Assembly: GCA_027924585.1 (NCBI GenBank)
Contig: BSBM01001138.1
Location: 9,348,001 to 9,412,000, forward strand
Length of the DNA stretch: 64,000 nucleotides
From: Larix kaempferi
Lineage: Eukaryota; Streptophyta; Pinopsida; Pinales; Pinaceae
Direction of reading: 5' to 3'
The notes under the pieces are model-generated. The model was not told the DNA's origin. It made no database searches and worked only from the letters and a program-made list of their open reading frames with translations. The translations under genes were made by a program, and so were the position numbers. Shown here piece after piece: positions 32,374 through 43,665 of the stretch (its first letter is position 1; every line of letters begins with the position of its first letter).

Positions 32374-32998
32374 AGTCTCTCATGACCTAAAAGAGAAACC
32401 CTGAAACTAGCATTAGAAGGTATCATATAATACTCAGGGGAGTAAATATCAGAAAATTACAATTGGTAATTGAAGGTAACTAATATCACTTGCTAAGAAT
32501 AAAAGGATATCTTCATCAAAGACAAGAAGTAAAATAGAGGTGCCAAAATTGAAGAAACACATTTGGTCCAAAAAACATCTATGTGACAAGCACATGGTTG
32601 AAGTGTAACAAAATCAGAAGGAGAATAAGAGAAGAAGAGATGATCATGGTTAAATGATAAGACTGGTGTATGGTTGACAAATAGCAGAGTATAAAACCTA
32701 TCACAAAATGGAGAAAATGTTGACAAAGGGGAGGAACATTGAAAGGGGGAGTTCATGAACTCATCATCCAGGTTCTCATTCAAAATCCTACTACAAGATA
32801 ATAACTAGATTATCTCAAAACACAATGTGTAGTACCAAGTCGAAGATAAAAGGAGGAAGAGAAGCAAAACAAGGGCAGTTGTCAAAAAGAAGAAGGATAG
32901 GAAATTCTCTATCAAGTTGGTTACAACAAAGGGCATACCAGGTTATCCTCTGTCATTGTTGTCAAAGGGGGAGAATGTTTAGATGTTTCCATCAATGC
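32374..32998 (+). other. Non-coding interior of element I
   Basis: Where a copia element should carry pol there are only 625 bp with many stops and no motif. The repeated word CAAAGGGGGAGAATGTT just before the LTR leads into the polypurine tract. Confidence 0.7.
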
Positions 32999-33011
32999 CA
33001 AAGGGGGAGAA
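32999..33011 (+). other. Polypurine tract of element I
   Basis: AAGGGGGAGAA sits directly against the 3' LTR. A partial copy (AAAGGGGGAGAATG) occurs about 40 bp earlier. Confidence 0.85.
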
Positions 33012-36000
33012 TGTTGAATATGATTGTCATTGATGTCAAAGGAGCTCAGTAATGACAAAGGAATAACCAAGGACATGATGGCAAGGCAAACTCAATGAAA
33101 GACAAAGGAATGACAAAGGAAGTGATGACATGGCATGTGTGATGAAGTTGGAAAGACACATGATGGTGTTCTGGTGCTATCATTAAGTCAGTGGTGCAAT
33201 CTGACATCATTCAGGAAAAGAATGGCAAGTTTGTGAAACTTTGGAAATTGACTAAGTATGGAAAAAATAGTCAAAACTGCTCTAAGAGAATGCCCGCCAT
33301 AATTCATGGTTTGAGAAAAATGCACGCACCATCATATCAGGCTATATCTTGTTGAAGTAGTTATCTATTCATGGTCTTAGTTTTCCTTAAGCATGTTTGA
33401 GGAGAAAGTTATAAGTCTGCCAAAATAGGGTTTTAGGATAAACTTTGGAGAAATTCTTGAAAATGGCTAAGTGGTGGAAAACTGGTCCAGGTGGCCATGG
33501 GAAAATGCTCACCGTACCTCATGGGACAATGATAACAATTATATGAAACTATCATGCTCTAGCTTTTCAAAGAGGCTATCACTCCATGGTCTCAGTTTGC
33601 ACAGAAGGTGTTTGATGACAAAGTTAACAGCCTGCCAAAACAGGGTTTCAGGATGACTTTACACCAAAGTAGCAAAATTTCCTAAGTGGCCTCAGGGAAA
33701 TGCTCGCCATGATTGGTAGATTAAATTAAATGCTCGCACCATATGGTCATCCTATTGGTTTTTGATGTGTCTACTTGACCATGTTCTCATCTTGTCTTGA
33801 GAGTGCCTGAGGAAGAAGTTATGGATCTGCCAAAACAGTGTTTCAGGCAGATTGGACCAATCTAAGAAAAATTGTCTAAAGTATACTGGTAAAAGTGCCT
33901 GAGTAGCCTCAGGAAAATGCCCGCCATAAATTGTGGGTAAAAGTAAATGCCCACACTATATGGTCGGGTTGTACCTTGTTGAGATGTCTATCTGACCATG
34001 GTATCAGTTTGTCCAAAGAGTCTCTCAGGAGGAAGATATTAATCTTCCAAAAGTGCCTCCCAGCTTGATTTACACTACTCCAGTAAAATGCCCGCCAAGG
34101 AGAGAGAAAGATGTTTCAAGGGGTGAAATTGGTTTGGATAGAATCCCCTAGTTGTCCCCTATCCAGTGGATGTCTCACACTTCAAATTTGATGAAAATAA
34201 AAATCACTTCATATTAACCTAGGGTTTGATAATTTTGCCTAAGTGTCAAATCAGCAGTTTGGAAGGCCACTTTCAAATACCCGCTAGATGATGCGTGTGT
34301 GTCAATAAGTTAATATTTTGACATGGTATTTTTCATTGTTGAAGTAGTTATCCATCCATGGTTTTAATTTTCCTTATGGTGATCATATATGAAAGAAATC
34401 AATCTGCCAAAGTGAAGGAAAAAGTGTTTTACATATTAAAGACAAAAATTTGTCTAAGTGTCAAACTCACATGGCTAAGAGGCCATTTGGAAATGCCTGC
34501 AAGGAGGTGTCCTTATGCTGATAAAATTAATCATGTGGCATAGGTTTGTTCCTTGATGAATTGGCTATCTATCCATAGGATCAGATTTTCCTTTATAGTT
34601 CACACGTGTGAAAGACAAGCCTGCCAAAATAAGAAAAAGTTTGTTTTGATGTCTAAATAAGGTTTGAAGAAGCATTTGGAAATGCCCGCCAAAGAGAGTC
34701 CTTGTGCTGATAATTTATCCATATGGCATGGACATGTTCCCTGGTGATCTGGCCATCTAGATGTGTTGTCAGTTCTCTCCTTAAGCCTCACACGTGCGAG
34801 ATTTTGGCCTGCCAAAATGGTGAAAAATAAGGTTAAATGACACCTTATGGTATTCCCGCAAGGGCTTAAGGGAATTCCCACAAGGGGTTTAAAGGATAAA
34901 TCTCCCAAGAGCTTTATGATTCCCGTAAGGGTTTGTAAAATGCCCGCAAGGGCTTGTAAAATTCCAACAGGGGCTTAAAAGATGCCCGCAAGGGCTTAAG
35001 TTAAGCCCGCAAAAGCTAGGCTATGCCCACAAGTAAAGGGAGATATTCCCGCAAGAGGTTAGAAGACAAGCCCGCGAAAGCTTGGACCATACCCGCGGGT
35101 AGAAGAAGAATATGCCCGCAGGCTTGAGGGTTCGCCATGGGAGAAGAAGCCCGCGGATAGAAGAAGGAAGCATGCCTGAGATGAAGGAAGACCACAGTCT
35201 TGAGATGGATGAAGCCTGTAGGCCTGAGATGACTAAAAATGTTTTAATTAATTAATTAATTAATTAAAAATCTGCAATAAACAGAATTGTGATTTAAATG
35301 CTAATTAAACAAAGATTTGAAGAGGCATGAAGATGAAAGGTTGTGAGCCTGTTCTGGAAAGATGCAAGGTTCAAGAGAAGAGTAAAAGAATATATAAACA
35401 GAATTCTGAAGAAGAAGGAAGACATCTCAGCAGTTCAAATTGAAGCTTCAGCAAGAACTGAACTAAAGTGTATGCTGGTTTATGAGATGAATATTTGAAG
35501 CAGCATTGAGACCAGAGGAAGAGACCAGAATGTGTGCATATTCAAGATGAAGAATTGCATAACAAAAGTCAGAGAATAGAAGGAAAGAACTGAAGTTGTC
35601 TGCAGCCCAGATCCATGTAGCAGCAAGAAGACACAGACTAAAGAAAGAAAAGAATTATATATGACAGAATTGAAGAAAGAAAGATCTGGAAGATTGATAT
35701 AAACACATCAGGGAGGTAGGGTGGTGCTAGGGCAGCCTACAAGCCTGCAAGGGGGTTGTAGCCTCCTTCTAGTGGTAGCTGGTAAATAGGGTGTTGAGGC
35801 ATCCTTTCAGTTGTAGCTAATAAACTAGGGGGTTGTAGCCTCCTTTTAGTAGTGGCTGGTAAATAAGGGTGTAGTAGCATCTTTTTCTGTTGTAGCAGGA
35901 AGAAACCAGGGTGCTATAGCATCCTTCAGTTGTAGCTGAGAAACTTGGGGATTGAAGTCTCCAGCAAGTGGTAGCTTGAAAAAACTATTGTAAACATAAT

Positions 36001-36174
36001 TTTGCAGTATAGAAAGAGTTTGTGGTTTTCCCAATTGGGTTTCCACGATAAAATCGGTGTCCTGTGTATCTTGTTGATTCCATGTTTTAATTAAGTTTAA
36101 TAAGTGGTTTAAAATGGTAAAAAGTTAACAATATTGATTCACCCCCCCTCTCAGTATTGACCAATATTCCAACA
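33012..36174 (+). repeat. 3' LTR of element I
   Basis: Direct repeat of 27572-30693 with scattered substitutions and small indels, including one more AATT unit in the TTAATTAA run (35242-35268) and extra GCCCGCAAGGGC copies near 34920-35000. Confidence 0.93.
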
Positions 36175-36179
36175 GAGTG

Positions 36180-37594
36180 GATTAATTAAAATGTGAAAAT
36201 TTGATAAGTGTGAAGCAACTGTTTTTGATATCCCAAAGCTCAAACTAGCTTGCGATGGGTAGAGCATACACGGTGTTTGCAAAACATTAATTCCAATTTT
36301 ATTTGACTCTCCGACAGAGAGCACTCTTGATTTGCTAAACGCGAGATTCAAGAGATTTTAAGGAGTCTTGAGACTCACAGAAATTGTAAATACAAAGATA
36401 AAGTAAAAAACTTGAAATGACCTAAACTCTACCCAAGAATCTCTTTCAGGTCCAGAACCGTACTCGAGAGAGCAAGGGGGTTAGTGAAAACAATAGACTC
36501 TCCGGCAGAGAGCACTCTTGATCTGCAAATGACGAGATTCAAGAGATTTTGATGCTTTTTTACCAAGAAATAAAAATATGAAAATACATGTAAGATTAGA
36601 ATTTGAAACTAGTTACGCTTGCGAAAAGAAGACTTTTATCGATTAAAACTTTCAAACTAAAGTGAAACTAATCTAGCATGTTATTTTTATCTAACTATGC
36701 AAAAATTGATAAACAAAAGCAAAGACGAATACAGGCTTCCCCCAAATGGGGGAAGAGGGGTGTGGGAGCCGTAATCCCACTTGCTTTTTATTAATAGTAT
36801 TTACAAATTAATTAATAACTCTTTGAGAGAGAGTGCTCTTGATTCGCAAAAATTGTGAGATTCAAGAGACTTTAGGCCTTCTAAGGAGGCGTAGGGAAAA
36901 CCAAGGGTTGAAAGAAAGTAAATTGTTTATAAGTTTTTTCTCCAAAAAAACTCCATTTCCTCACTTTCCTGTAAAATAACACTATGATTTATTTGGATAA
37001 GTGGATTAGCCTAAAAAATACAATAGAATTTACAAAAAAAGTCAATACTTGCGAAATAATGAAAATTTAAAACTTCAAGTATTAACCAACTAGGACTAGA
37101 TCTAAACTTGAAATGTGAAAAATATGACTCTTTAGATCTTTCTAAGCATATAACAATAGATGATTAGATAAACTTTGAAAACTTAGATATATTGTTTTTA
37201 AAATAAAAGTAACCAAGAAAGGGATTTGTTTTAATTTTGAAAATATAGAAAGCAGAAACACAAGCCCAAGCTTGAACAATGAGATGACTTTGGAAATGCC
37301 TGTAGGAAAAAAAAACCATTAGCTTTAATGAAAAGAGGCAAAGAAAATAAGGAAGCAACCAAGCTCCAAGTTCTACTTCACCTTCAATGATATGCAAAAC
37401 TCAAACTTTAAAAAGCCTTAGCAAACTTGTTTTTAGTAGGGTATACCCCCCTTGGATTTGTTAGGATTTTGCCTAAACGGGGGAGTCGGGATCAGGTGAT
37501 AGCACCTAACTCTTTGCTTTCCCCCAAGGCCACACCGAGAAGCTTTGAAAGATTTCTTCTGCACTCCCCCTAGGTGTGCATCTCGGCGGCAACA
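36180..37594 (+). repeat. LTR of gypsy-type element G (5' edge unclear)
   Basis: The right edge is fixed by CGGCGGCAACA at 37594 before a primer site. From about 36352 onward the sequence repeats at 41178-42440. It contains three spaced copies of a hairpin-forming unit (36308-36362, 36488-36552, 36818-36870) built on CTCTCCGACAGAGAG and GAGATTCAAGAG. The upstream edge may lie beyond element I, which inserted here. Confidence 0.65.
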
Positions 37595-37598
37595 TTTC

Positions 37599-37616
37599 TA
37601 GCGTCGTTGCCGTGGA
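37599..37616 (+). other. Primer-binding site of element G
   Basis: TAGCGTCGTTGCCGTGGA. The second copy at 42445 keeps the better TGGCGTCGTTGCCAGGGA, close to the gypsy consensus TGGCGCCGTTGCCGGGGA. Confidence 0.7.
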
Positions 37617-37986
37617 CAAATATTTTGTTTCCCGGAGTACGAATTTTTGATTTTTATCTTTTATTTTTTGCTTTGTTTGATGAATCTTTAGATCCAATCT
37701 TTAAATTTCATCTGGAGACTCCACTAACCTTTCCTTTCTTATAAAAAATTGTGAAAAGTAAAAAATAGAATTTTTGTGAGTATTTTAAATGCATAATTTT
37801 TATTCTCACATGACGAATACGTTCAAGGGATAAAACCTGTATTTCTCACAATTTTGTTGGGACTTGTTGTGTGTAGATGAGCACATGTGACATAGAATAT
37901 TGTTAAAGCTCATTGTTTAGCAGTCCCCTGATTCAGTAGCAGAACTTTCCATGGTCATTTCAAATATATACTCCTGATCATTGAAT
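37617..37986 (+). other. Untranslated leader of element G
   Basis: AT-rich leader between the primer site and the gag ATG, shared with the second copy (42463-42834). No coding frame. Confidence 0.55.
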
Positions 37987-38793
37987 ATGGATGATGAGAA
38001 GTCTGGTGATGAAATTGCAAATGAATATCCTCCTATTGACTTTTCAAACATCCCAGGTTTCACCAATTATCATACTCGTAGAGACATATCTGATCATTTT
38101 TCAATCTTTTGGGGAAATGGTGATTCAAAGACCCAGCATGTCATGTCCTTTCTTAAAGTTATGGGCGACTTCAAAGTCTTATATGAAGATAACATGGTGT
38201 AAATGTTTGGCAGTGCTTTGCGGGGAAATGCTTGTCATTGGTGGTTCAATGGTATCCCAGATGAATGTATTACCTCTCTTTCAATCTTCCTTAGAATATT
38301 TTTAAGGTAGTGGCATAATAAAGGATTTAGTATGAAATCCTTGGACTCGACCCTTGAAACTTTCTTTCCTATCTCCATACCTTGGATAGAATATCATGAA
38401 GAAGACCCTAATACTCTTCGCCTCATCATAGTAAAGAACGAAAAACATTGGAATATCCCTCTGAGTTATTACAAGTACGAGAATATTAGGTGGCCTATCA
38501 AAGAAAATATGGATTATTCCCATCAGATTCATAATGACCCTATTGAGGAGCTTCATAAAGATCCATTCATTGAAGATATTATTGAAGACCCTCCTCATGC
38601 CACCATAACAAAAGACATTGAAGCTTGGGAGTTTTTTCAAGACTATTTCAGTGATGATGAGAACATGTGTACTCATGATCCACCTCCAGAACAAACCATT
38701 ACAGAATCCCATATTGAAATACATGAGGAGGTTTGTAATGCGTATAATGATGTAGGCTTGGAAGGCCTACTTCCTTATGACCTTTTTTTCTGA
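37987..38793 (+). pseudogene. Element G gag
   Basis: The ATG at 37987 begins MDDEKSGDEIANEYPPIDFS. A capsid-like core follows, ALRGNACHWWFNGIPDECIT with FLRIFLR and WHNKGFS, the gag pattern of small residue/W/W/F spacing seen in Retrotrans_gag. The C-terminal part is acidic (EELHKDPFIEDIIEDPPHAT). Stops at about 38200 (TAA) and 38308 (TAG) are absent from the second copy, which has its own stop at another place. The two copies decayed independently. The frame ends at a TGA right after a T7C run, and a further frame continues in +1. Confidence 0.68.
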
Positions 38794-39415
38794 AGAGGAG
38801 GATTGTGAGCATGAAGGGGAAATACATAGCCTAGAGCATGATATAAGTGACGAAGAATCCCTCATGACTGACATAGATATTGATGATGATAAATGGACAA
38901 TTATAGAGAAACCCATCTATGCCATGTCTAAAGAAGTAAATGATGAGCCAGAATCCTTTGAAGGTTTTATTGAAAATCCCACTTGTGACATATCTGAAGA
39001 GAGGAAGTTTGAGTCTGAGTCCCTTCATGGATTCATTGAAAAACCCATCTATGAGGTGTTCAAAGAAGGAGGCATGGATTTTGAGACTTTGGAGCATTTG
39101 GACATGGAAGAAGAACACGCTATTTGTTCATTTGAGCAGTCAAGGCCATGCATGAGTATCAACAATGAGGAATTGGAGAAGCAGTACAGTGAAGAGTCAT
39201 ATCAAATACAAGCAATTAAAGATCAGTCTCAGCCGTCGTCTTCGCATACAAAGGTCCCTTATGATTTAGAGTATTTTTGGGCATACACAGAGAGCTATCG
39301 TTCGACAAGTCCATTTGAACAATATGATGGAGTAGTTGATCTACCTCATTATTCAGAAACTCTTCGCAGTCCTATCCATTCATGCATAGAGGAATCCTGC
39401 AGGAGGACTTGCTAG
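38777..39415 (+). CDS. Acidic repeat-bearing frame after G gag, likely gag C-terminus
   Basis: A 212-codon open frame overlaps gag by 17 bp in the +1 phase. It is strongly acidic (DDDKWTIIEKPIYAMSKEV) and holds three imperfect units of about 25 residues: EKPIYAMSKEVNDEPESFEG, ENPTCDISEERKFESESLHG and EKPIYEVFKEGGMDFETLEH. No zinc knuckle or polymerase motif is present. The simplest view is that a T-tract indel or ribosomal shift separates one longer Gag. Function unknown. Confidence 0.5.
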   Translation: MTFFSEEEDCEHEGEIHSLEHDISDEESLMTDIDIDDDKWTIIEKPIYAMSKEVNDEPESFEGFIENPTCDISEERKFESESLHGFIEKPIYEVFKEGGMDFETLEHLDMEEEHAICSFEQSRPCMSINNEELEKQYSEESYQIQAIKDQSQPSSSHTKVPYDLEYFWAYTESYRSTSPFEQYDGVVDLPHYSETLRSPIHSCIEESCRRTC

Positions 39416-40640
39416 TTTGGGAATCAGCTCTATAAAATTTTCTCGTATGATCTCCCATCCAAAAATCTCATGCAGGTTTGCATTTCTTAAATAAATTTTC
39501 CTTGCTTTGGAAGGTAACCAAACACAAAGTCAGAAACTTTACAATTGATGAAATGTTAAGTTGCTTACATTGGATTTTTCACTTTACTTAACAATTTCAT
39601 TGTGTTATGCTTAGAGTAGGAAAAATAAAACTCCTCAAAGTGAGCATTTGCTTTCTACATTTTGTTTTTAGTATTTTCCTTTATATACCTAGGAAGTTTG
39701 CTTACTTTCATTTTCAAAATAAATACAACTTGTGGTTCATTGGATTTTCTATAAAACTTGTGCTACTGAAGGTTTTTCTTGTCAAAGTTGAGATGATTTT
39801 ACAAGTTATATAAAACCATAGATTCTGGTGTTCTTGTACCCTCTCCTTTCCTGAAGGCCAGATCGAGCACACGTCCCGCAATTGGAGCCGAATGTTACCA
39901 ACTATTTTTGTACCGTAGTTGGACTTCTTGTGAGCCGCTAGTTTCATGAATATGTCAGGTGTTCATCATCAGTGTTCAGAAGTTCAGAAGACTTTTTCAG
40001 GGCCAATTTTGGCCCCTTTGTAATAATTGCATGTCCAGACCCCCATGGGAGAATTGTAATAAGTTGGTCTAAGCATGGTCAGTTTGTAAAAGGATTGGCC
40101 CAGCTTAGGTTTAGTTGTCAAGGGGATGCTCTAGAGTTTTTTTTCCTTAGGAATTATGCGTTGCGCTTCAGTGGCGTATATTTCCTGAGTTTTTCACTCA
40201 CACCTCCAAAGCTGGAGCATTTTCCATGGTGGTCGAACCTAGGGAGGTTATTAAAGTCTATGTTCCTATGTATTTTTCACATGATAGCCATCAATATTGA
40301 TTCGTATGGACATGCACTAGGTCCCCTAGGAGTTTTGTTTCATTTAGATAAAAATAATTTTTTCCATAAAATTAGACCATTTTTAATGGTTTAATTGGAA
40401 AAATTCAAAGTGTAATAAAAGGATGGTTTGGAGGTGGAATTTGGTGTGTGTATGCTCGTTTTCACGCTCAAAGCATCCTATTTAACCTAGGACCCACTTT
40501 TCCTGGGTTTCGGGCGATTAAATTGCCATTCGTGGCAATTTTTCTTAAAGTTACTACAAAATGGCATTTAATTGTTAAATGTGCTACAAAATGCACAAAT
40601 GACAAAAAAAAATCCAAAAAAATGATAAAAAAAAGGTTAG
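39416..40640 (+). other. Non-coding 3' region of element G
   Basis: No pol domain is visible. Frames at 39972-40394 and elsewhere show no homology and are not called. A purine-rich stretch (GGTTAGGAGGGGGTGG) near 40635-40651 could be a polypurine tract. Confidence 0.45.
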
Positions 40641-40651
40641 GAGGGGGTGGC

Positions 40652-41177
40652 TAATTAAATTCTTATGGAGGGTAACCATGTTAGTGGAATAAAGCACATG
40701 TCATATACCAAAGTTAGGATAGCGAATATTTCAATTTAACTTATACGCCTTTCCCTCCTCACGTGGGCGTATTTCCATGCATGGCAATTCGCAAATGGAA
40801 GGGGCATTGGTTCCAAAGTGAGAGGGGAGCCCCTCTCATGAGGTGGAAGCCACCTCATCCTAGTCACACCAACCCAAGTGCTTGTAACATTTAGATCATG
40901 CGTGAATCACTCCTTGATTTGAGAGTTACGCACCCCTCTAAGCCCTGAAACACTCATGCACTTGCCCTCTCCTCTTGTATGTGATATATAAACGAGGCTT
41001 GCTCCATCATTCTACATGGCTTGCAAGGAACCTCTATTGTAATCGTGTGTAATTCTTTTTCTATTTGGCAAGCAATTTATGAATAAAGTGAAGCCTTTGG
41101 AGGTCTAAATGGTGCAAAATCTCATGGTGAATGCTTGAATTGAGGTGATATTCACACATGATCTAAACGTTACAAGC
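40652..41177 (+). promoter_or_regulatory. Possible LTR or promoter segment of unknown owner
   Basis: TATA-like GTGATATATAAACGAGG near 40981 is followed by short leader-like DNA and a poly(A)-signal-like GAATAAAG near 41080, the layout of a U3-R region. It follows a purine-rich tract. It does not match the G LTR and no second copy is found, so ownership is unknown. Confidence 0.4.
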
Positions 41178-42440
41178 ACTTGAGATTTTAAGGAGTCTTA
41201 AGACTCACAGAAATTGTAAATGCAAAGATAAAGTAAAAAACATGAAATGACCTAAATTCTACCCAAGAATCTCTTTCAAGTCCAGAACCATACTCGGGAG
41301 AGCAAGGGGGTTAGTGAAAACAGTAGAATCTCCGACAGAGAGCACTCTTGATCCGCAAATGGCGAGATTCAAGAGATTTTGATGTTTTTTTAACAAGAAA
41401 TAAAAATATGAAAAGACATGTAAGATTAGAATTTGAAACTAGTTACGCTTGCGAAAAGAAGACTTTTATTGATTAAAACTTTCAAACTAAAATGAAACTA
41501 ATCTAGCGTGTTATTTTTATCTGACTTTGCAAAAATTGATAAACAAAAGCAAAGACGGATACAGGCTTCCCCCAAATGGGGGAAGAGGGGTGTGGGAGCC
41601 GTAATCCCACTTGCTTTTTATTAATAGTATTTACAAATTAGTTAATAACTCTCCGATAGAGAGTGCTCTTGATCCGCAAAAGTTGTGAGATTCAAGAGAC
41701 TTTAGGCCTTCCAAGAAGGCGGAGGGAAAAACAAGGGTTGAAAGAAAGTAAATTTTTTATAAGTTTTTGATCCAAAAAAGCTCCCTTTCCTCGCTTTCCT
41801 GTAAAATAAACATAAAAACCAGCAAACTATGATTTATTTGGATCAGTGGATTAGCCTCAAAAATATAATAGAATTTACAAAAAAAGTCAATACTTGCGAA
41901 ATAATGAAAATTTAAAAATTCAAGTATTAACCAACTAGGACTAGATCTAACCTTGAAATGTGAAAAATATGAGACTCTTTAGATCTTCCTAAGAATATAG
42001 CAATAGATGATTAGATAAACTTTGAAAACTTAGATCTACTATTTATAAAATAAAAGTAACCAAGAAAGTGATTTGTTTTAATTTTGAAAAGATAGAAAGG
42101 GGAAACCCAAGCCCAATCTTGAACAATGAGATGACTTTGGAAGTGCCTGTAGGACAAAAAAACATTAGCTTTAATGAAAAGAGTCAAAGAGAATAAGGAA
42201 GCAACCTAGCTCCAAGTTCTACTTCACCTTTGATGATCTGCAAAACTCAAACTTTAAAAACCCTTAGAAAACCTTTTTTAGTAGGGTCTACCCCCCTTGG
42301 CTTTATTAGGAGTTTGCCTAAACGGAGGATTCGGGATCAAGTGACAGCACCTGACTCTTTTCTTTCCCCCAAAGCCACACCGAGCAACTTCGAAATAATT
42401 CTACTGTGCTCCCCCCCAGGTGTGCATCTCAGCAGCAACA
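41178..42440 (+). repeat. G2: second copy of the G LTR, 5'-truncated
   Basis: Near-collinear with 36352-37594, including two hairpin units (about 41330-41380 and 41650-41705) and the end CAGCAGCAACA. It lacks the first part of the LTR and joins unrelated sequence at 41177. Confidence 0.78.
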
Positions 42441-42444
42441 TTTC

Positions 42445-42462
42445 TGGCGTCGTTGCCAGGGA
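42445..42462 (+). other. Primer-binding site of G2
   Basis: TGGCGTCGTTGCCAGGGA, a gypsy-type primer site, four bases after the LTR end. Confidence 0.78.
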
Positions 42463-42834
42463 CAAATCTTTTGTTTCTCAGAGTACGACTTTTTTATTTT
42501 TTATCTTTTATTTTTTGCTTTGTTTGATGAATCTTTAGATCCAATCTTTAAATTTCATCCAGCGACTCCACTAACCTTTCCTTTCTTATAAAAATTTGTG
42601 AAAAGTAAAAAATAGAATTTTTGTGAGTATTCTAAATGCATAATTTTTATTCTCACATGGCGACTCTGTTGAAGGGATAAAAACTTTATTTCTCACAATT
42701 TTTTTGATACTTGTTGTGTACAGATGATCCCATGCGACAAAGCATATTGTTAAAGCTCATTGTTTAGCAGCCCCCCTGATTCAGTACCAAAACTTTCCAT
42801 GGTCATTTCAAATATATACTCCTGATAGTTGAAT
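42463..42834 (+). other. Untranslated leader of G2
   Basis: Repeats 37617-37986 with small changes. No coding frame. Confidence 0.5.
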
Positions 42835-43656
42835 ATGGATGATGAGAAGTCTGGTGATGAAATTGCAAATGAATATCCTCCTATTGACTTTTCAAACATC
42901 CCAGGTTTCCCCAATTATCATACTGGTAGAGACATAGCTGATCATTTGTTGATCTTTTGGGGAAATGGTTATTCAGAGACCTAGCATGTCATGTCCTTTC
43001 TTAAATTTCTAGGTGACTTCAAAGTCTTATATGAATATAACATGATGGAAATGTTTGTCAGTACTTTGCGGGGAAATGCTTGTCATTGGTGTTTCAATGG
43101 TATCCCAGATGAATGTATTACCTCTTTTTCAATCTTCCTTAGAATATTTTTGAGGCAGTGGCATAATAAAGGATTCAGTATGAAAGCATTGGACTCGGTC
43201 CTTGAAACTTTCTTTCCTATATCTGTATCTTGGATAGAGTATCATGAAGAAGACCATAATACTCTTCGCCTCATCATACTAAACAATGGAAAACATTGTA
43301 AGCTCCCTCTGAGTTATTACAAGTACGAGAAGATTAGGCAGCCTATCAAAGAAAATATGGCTTCTTCCCATCAGATTCATAATGACCCTATTGAGGAGCT
43401 TCATAAAGATCCATTCGTTGAAGATATTATTGAATACCCTCCTTATGCCACCATAAAAAAATACATTGAAGATTGGGAGTTTTTTCAAGACTATTTCAGT
43501 GATGATGATCAAATGTGTACTCATGATCCGCCTCCAGAAGAAACCATTACAGAAGCCCATATTGAAATACATGAGGAGGTTTGTAATGTGTATAATGATG
43601 TAGGCTTGGAAGGCTTACTTCCTTATGACCATTTTTTTTTTCTGAAGAGGAGGATT
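42835..43656 (+). pseudogene. G2 gag, truncated at its 3' end
   Basis: The same protein as at 37987, starting MDDEKSGDEIANEYPPIDFS. A CAG to TAG change near 42982 is its only early stop. From 42991 it is open: MSFLKFLGDFKVLYEYNMME, TLRGNACHWCFNGIPDECIT and FLRIFLRQWHNKGFSMK. Where G has stops, this copy has Glu and Gln. The G homology ends about 43656, inside the T-tract region, where element H LTR sequence begins. Confidence 0.68.
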
Positions 43657-43665
43657 TTGAATCAT

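Larger units (their letters stand above)
27572..36174 (+). mobile_element. Element I, gag-only copia-type element with giant LTRs
   Basis: 8,603 bp, with LTRs of 3,122 bp (27572-30693) and 3,163 bp (33012-36174). It has an initiator-tRNA-Met primer site, a polypurine tract and a GAGTG target duplication. The 2.3-kb interior encodes only a Gag with a coiled coil and two CCHC knuckles. No protease, integrase, RT or RNase H motif is visible, so it is non-autonomous. Element H has the same plan. Over 70% of the element is LTR. Confidence 0.92.

Noticed and set aside
40448-40654. 68-codon frame ending in a Lys/Gly tail
   Set aside because: The tail comes from an A-rich run and a purine tract, and nothing else supports a protein.
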